Shown one piece after another: positions 5,109 through 5,109 of a stretch of DNA of 5,109 nucleotides. The number at the start of each line of letters is the position of its first letter. The stretch's first letter is position 1. The stretch is from an uncultured Oscillospiraceae bacterium. Its GTDB lineage: Bacteria > Bacillota > Clostridia > Oscillospirales > Oscillospiraceae. Under the pieces are notes generated by a model. The model was given only the letters and a program-made list of their open reading frames with translations. It was not told the origin of the DNA and searched no databases. Both the position numbers and the translations under genes were made by a program. The stretch is from assembly GCA_958438185.1 (NCBI GenBank), contig CAUBQU010000117.1, positions 1-5,109 on the forward strand, in the 5' to 3' direction.

Positions 5109-5109
5109 G

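Overview
The window looks like chromosomal housekeeping DNA from a GC-rich anaerobic Firmicute, most likely a gut-type clostridium of the Oscillospiraceae/Ruminococcaceae kind. This is an inference from protein character: a clostridial-type MnmA with a Cys-x-x-Cys pair, a shikimate dehydrogenase fused to shikimate kinase, strong AGGAGG ribosome binding sites, and a zinc-ribbon/membrane protein style common in that group. There are no mobile elements, CRISPR arrays, tRNA or rRNA genes.

Layout. The left end (3-524, + strand) is the 3' part of a ribulose-phosphate 3-epimerase gene. It converges on a block of minus-strand genes, and a perfect 16-bp hairpin at 546-585, with T-runs on both strands, separates them as a bidirectional terminator. 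Reading the minus strand from the right end, the order is: a bifunctional AroE-AroK gene that enters from outside the window (5108-4083); aroQ (4086-3649), overlapping it by ATGA; a short regulatory gap (3546-3648); mnmA (3545-2466); a type II glycerate 2-kinase (2469-1228), overlapping mnmA by ATGA; a second small gap with its own promoter; and a small zinc-ribbon membrane protein gene (1156-593).

How the genes work together. AroE-AroK and AroQ cover three shikimate-pathway steps (dehydroquinate to dehydroshikimate, to shikimate, to shikimate 3-phosphate) and are almost certainly co-translated. mnmA (tRNA wobble 2-thiolation) and the glycerate kinase form a second translationally coupled pair with no obvious biochemical link. 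The zinc-ribbon gene has its own recognisable promoter.

The most notable non-coding feature is the 3604-3632 region. A fully consensus TTGACA-N17-TATAAT promoter for mnmA is nested inside the GC-rich hairpin that follows aroQ: its -35 box lies in the hairpin apex and its spacer is one arm of the stem. Just downstream, the mnmA leader holds two exact tandem 10-bp repeats and a small palindrome. Two start codons were reassigned from ribosome binding site spacing (mnmA to a GTG, the zinc-ribbon gene to an ATG). No wholly new biological system is evident; the items worth a second look are the nested promoter/hairpin, the leader repeats, the enzyme fusion and the Cys-rich MnmA.
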